Of a stretch of 64,000 bases of DNA, positions 62,478-64,000 are shown piece by piece. A program made the translations under genes and the position numbers. The DNA comes from Nocardioides glacieisoli. Its GTDB lineage: Bacteria; Actinomycetota; Actinomycetes; Propionibacteriales; Nocardioidaceae. Each line of letters opens with the position of its first letter. Position 1 is the first letter of the stretch. The notes beneath the pieces are model-generated. The model ran no database searches. It saw nothing but the letters and a program-made list of their open reading frames with translations, and was not told the DNA's origin. Where the stretch lies: NCBI RefSeq assembly GCF_004137245.1, contig NZ_SDWS01000009.1, forward strand, positions 1-64,000. Reading direction: 5' to 3'.

Positions 62478-64000
62478 ATGCCCGACCTCCGGTTCAAGCC
62501 CACGGCTGCCCAGAGCACCGACATCCCGCGCCCCAAGCGCGCGGAGGGTCAGTGGGCGCTCGGCTACACCGAGCCGCTCAACAAGAACGAGCAGTCCAAG
62601 AAGGACGACGACCCGCTCAACGTCCGCGACCGGATCCTCCACACCTACTCGCGACGCGGCTTCGACTCGATCGACCCGGCCGACCTGCGCGGCCGCTTCC
62701 GCTGGCTGGGCCTCTACACCCAGCGCGCGCCCGGGTTCGACGGCGGCAAGACCGCCCAGCTCGAGGAGGAGGAGCTCGACGACCGCTTCTTCATGATGCG
62801 GATCCGCACCGACGGCCAGGTGCTCGACGGCAACGCCCTCCGGGCGCTCGGCGAGCTGTCGACGGCGTACGCCCGCAACACCGCGGACATCACCGACCGC
62901 AACAACATCCAGTACCACTGGATCGAGATCGAGAGCGTCCCGGCGATCTGGGAGCGGCTCGAGGGCGTCGGCCTCACCACGCTCGAGGCGTGCGGCGACA
63001 GCCCGCGCCCGTTCCTCGGCTCCCCCGTCGCCGGCATCGCCAAGGACGAGATCATCGACGGCACCGAGGCGCTCGAGGAGATCAAGCGCCGCGTGCTCGG
63101 CAACCCCGACTTCTCCAACCTGCCGCGCAAGTTCAAGACCGCGCTGACCGGCCACCCCAGCCACGACGTCGCGCCCGAGGTCAACGACGTGTCCTTCGTC
63201 GGCACGGTCCACCCCGAGCACGGCCCCGGCTTCGACCTCTGGGTCGGCGGCGGCCTGTCCACCAACCCGATGCTCGCCCACAAGCTCGGCGTCTGGATCC
63301 CGCTCGACGAGGTGGCCGACGCCTGGGAGGGCGTGGCCGGCATCTTCCGCGACTACGGCTACCGCCGGCTGCGCTCGAAGGCGCGGCTGAAGTTCCTGCT
63401 CGCCGACTGGGGCAAGGAGAAGTTCCGCGAGGTGCTGGAGAACGAGTACCTCCACCGCGCGCTCGTCGACAACCCCTCCCCCGAGGCGCCGGTCACGCAG
63501 GGCGACCACATCGGCATCCACGAGCAGAAGGACGGCCGCTTCTACATCGGTGCCGCTCCCGTCGTGGGTCGCATCGACGGCACCACGCTGACCGCGCTCG
63601 GTGACCTCGTCGAGACCTACGGCGCCCGCGGCGCCCGGCTGACGGCGTACCAGAAGCTGGTCGTGATCGGCGTCGCCGCCGAGGACACCGCCGCCTTCGC
63701 CGACGACCTCGAGAAGATCGGCCTCACCGCCCGCCCCAGCAACTGGCGGCGCTCCACGATGGCGTGCACCGGCATCGAGTTCTGCAAGCTCGCGATCGTC
63801 GACACCAAGGAGCGCTCGCGCGCCCTGGTGACCGAGCTCGAGAAGCGCTTCCCCGACCTCGACGCGCAGATCTCGGTCAACGTCAACGGCTGCCCCAACG
63901 CCTGCGCCCGCACCCAGGTCGCCGACATCGGCCTCAAGGGCCAGCTCGTGATGGACGCCGACGGCAACCAGGTCGAGGGCTTCCAGGTGCACCTCGGCGG
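62478..64000 (+). CDS. nitrite/sulfite reductase (ferredoxin type), cut by window edge
   Basis: The visible 507 residues cover most of a 560-570-residue siroheme enzyme. The first half-repeat carries ADITDRNNIQYHWIEIESVP and ACGDSPRPFLGSP; the second carries the 4Fe-4S/siroheme ligands as CTGIEFC and CPNAC. It reduces sulfite to sulfide (or nitrite to ammonium) in the cytoplasm using ferredoxin. The Cys leader upstream favours sulfite. RBS is weak (agga), which fits attenuation control. Confidence 0.93.
   Translation, partial: MPDLRFKPTAAQSTDIPRPKRAEGQWALGYTEPLNKNEQSKKDDDPLNVRDRILHTYSRRGFDSIDPADLRGRFRWLGLYTQRAPGFDGGKTAQLEEEELDDRFFMMRIRTDGQVLDGNALRALGELSTAYARNTADITDRNNIQYHWIEIESVPAIWERLEGVGLTTLEACGDSPRPFLGSPVAGIAKDEIIDGTEALEEIKRRVLGNPDFSNLPRKFKTALTGHPSHDVAPEVNDVSFVGTVHPEHGPGFDLWVGGGLSTNPMLAHKLGVWIPLDEVADAWEGVAGIFRDYGYRRLRSKARLKFLLADWGKEKFREVLENEYLHRALVDNPSPEAPVTQGDHIGIHEQKDGRFYIGAAPVVGRIDGTTLTALGDLVETYGARGARLTAYQKLVVIGVAAEDTAAFADDLEKIGLTARPSNWRRSTMACTGIEFCKLAIVDTKERSRALVTELEKRFPDLDAQISVNVNGCPNACARTQVADIGLKGQLVMDADGNQVEGFQVHLG

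Overview
The window is GC-rich DNA from an actinomycete, probably a Nocardioides-like member of the Nocardioidaceae. That is inferred from gene content: RskA-type anti-sigma factor, MMPL transporter, PucR-type regulator, an ECF42-like sigma factor with DGPF proteins, and an actinobacterial Cys leader peptide before a sulfite reductase. No rRNA or CRISPR array was seen, and the only tRNA sequence found is a 3' fragment.

Positions 1-33.8 kb look accessory. There are many TetR, MarR, HxlR and LysR regulators next to transport or detoxification genes (MMPL exporter, DoxX plus peroxiredoxin, thioesterase). Broken genes are frequent: DUF305, a DHA2 exporter, a P450, two DHFR-like remnants, a DUF202 gene, an IS3 transposase and a LysR fragment. 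Within this stretch lies an intact same-strand block (18.3 to 14.7 kb, minus strand) encoding a lipoprotein hydrolase, an ECF sigma factor, its zinc-finger anti-sigma factor, a secreted EF-hand-like protein, a cupredoxin lipoprotein and a DUF7282-like lipoprotein, closed by a strong hairpin. The 26.0-33.8 kb part is a mobilisable element: a pyrimidine-rich leader (possible oriT), a full-length MobF relaxase-helicase, an unknown 296-aa protein, an XRE regulator, a HigA-like antitoxin convergent with a RelE/HigB-like toxin, and a tyrosine integrase. Just outside the integrase lies the 3' end of a tRNA-Val gene with its terminator, which I read as the right attachment site of a genomic island. 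Its left end, with the intact tRNA-Val, is probably outside the window.

From 33.8 to 64 kb the DNA looks like ordinary chromosome. It holds a sulfatase and a frameshifted MHS symporter divergent from an IclR regulator; a urease cluster ureABCFGD without ureE; a sulfotransferase, a K+ channel and a YihY-type membrane protein; an AidB-like acyl-CoA dehydrogenase followed by two small paralogous proteins; pgm; four YciI/DGPF-domain proteins with an ECF42-like sigma factor; divergent glgC and glgA; a DUF559 protein; dctA divergent from a DctS/DctR-like two-component system with two CRP-like sites between them; a membrane protein; glyA; a small exported protein; and a Cys-attenuator leader peptide before a nitrite/sulfite reductase that runs off the end.

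Functionally, Pgm, GlgC and GlgA give a route from glucose 6-phosphate to glycogen. The urease genes form one tightly overlapping operon. The dct block couples dicarboxylate sensing to uptake. The sigma-factor operon appears to build an envelope module with copper- and possibly calcium-binding proteins.
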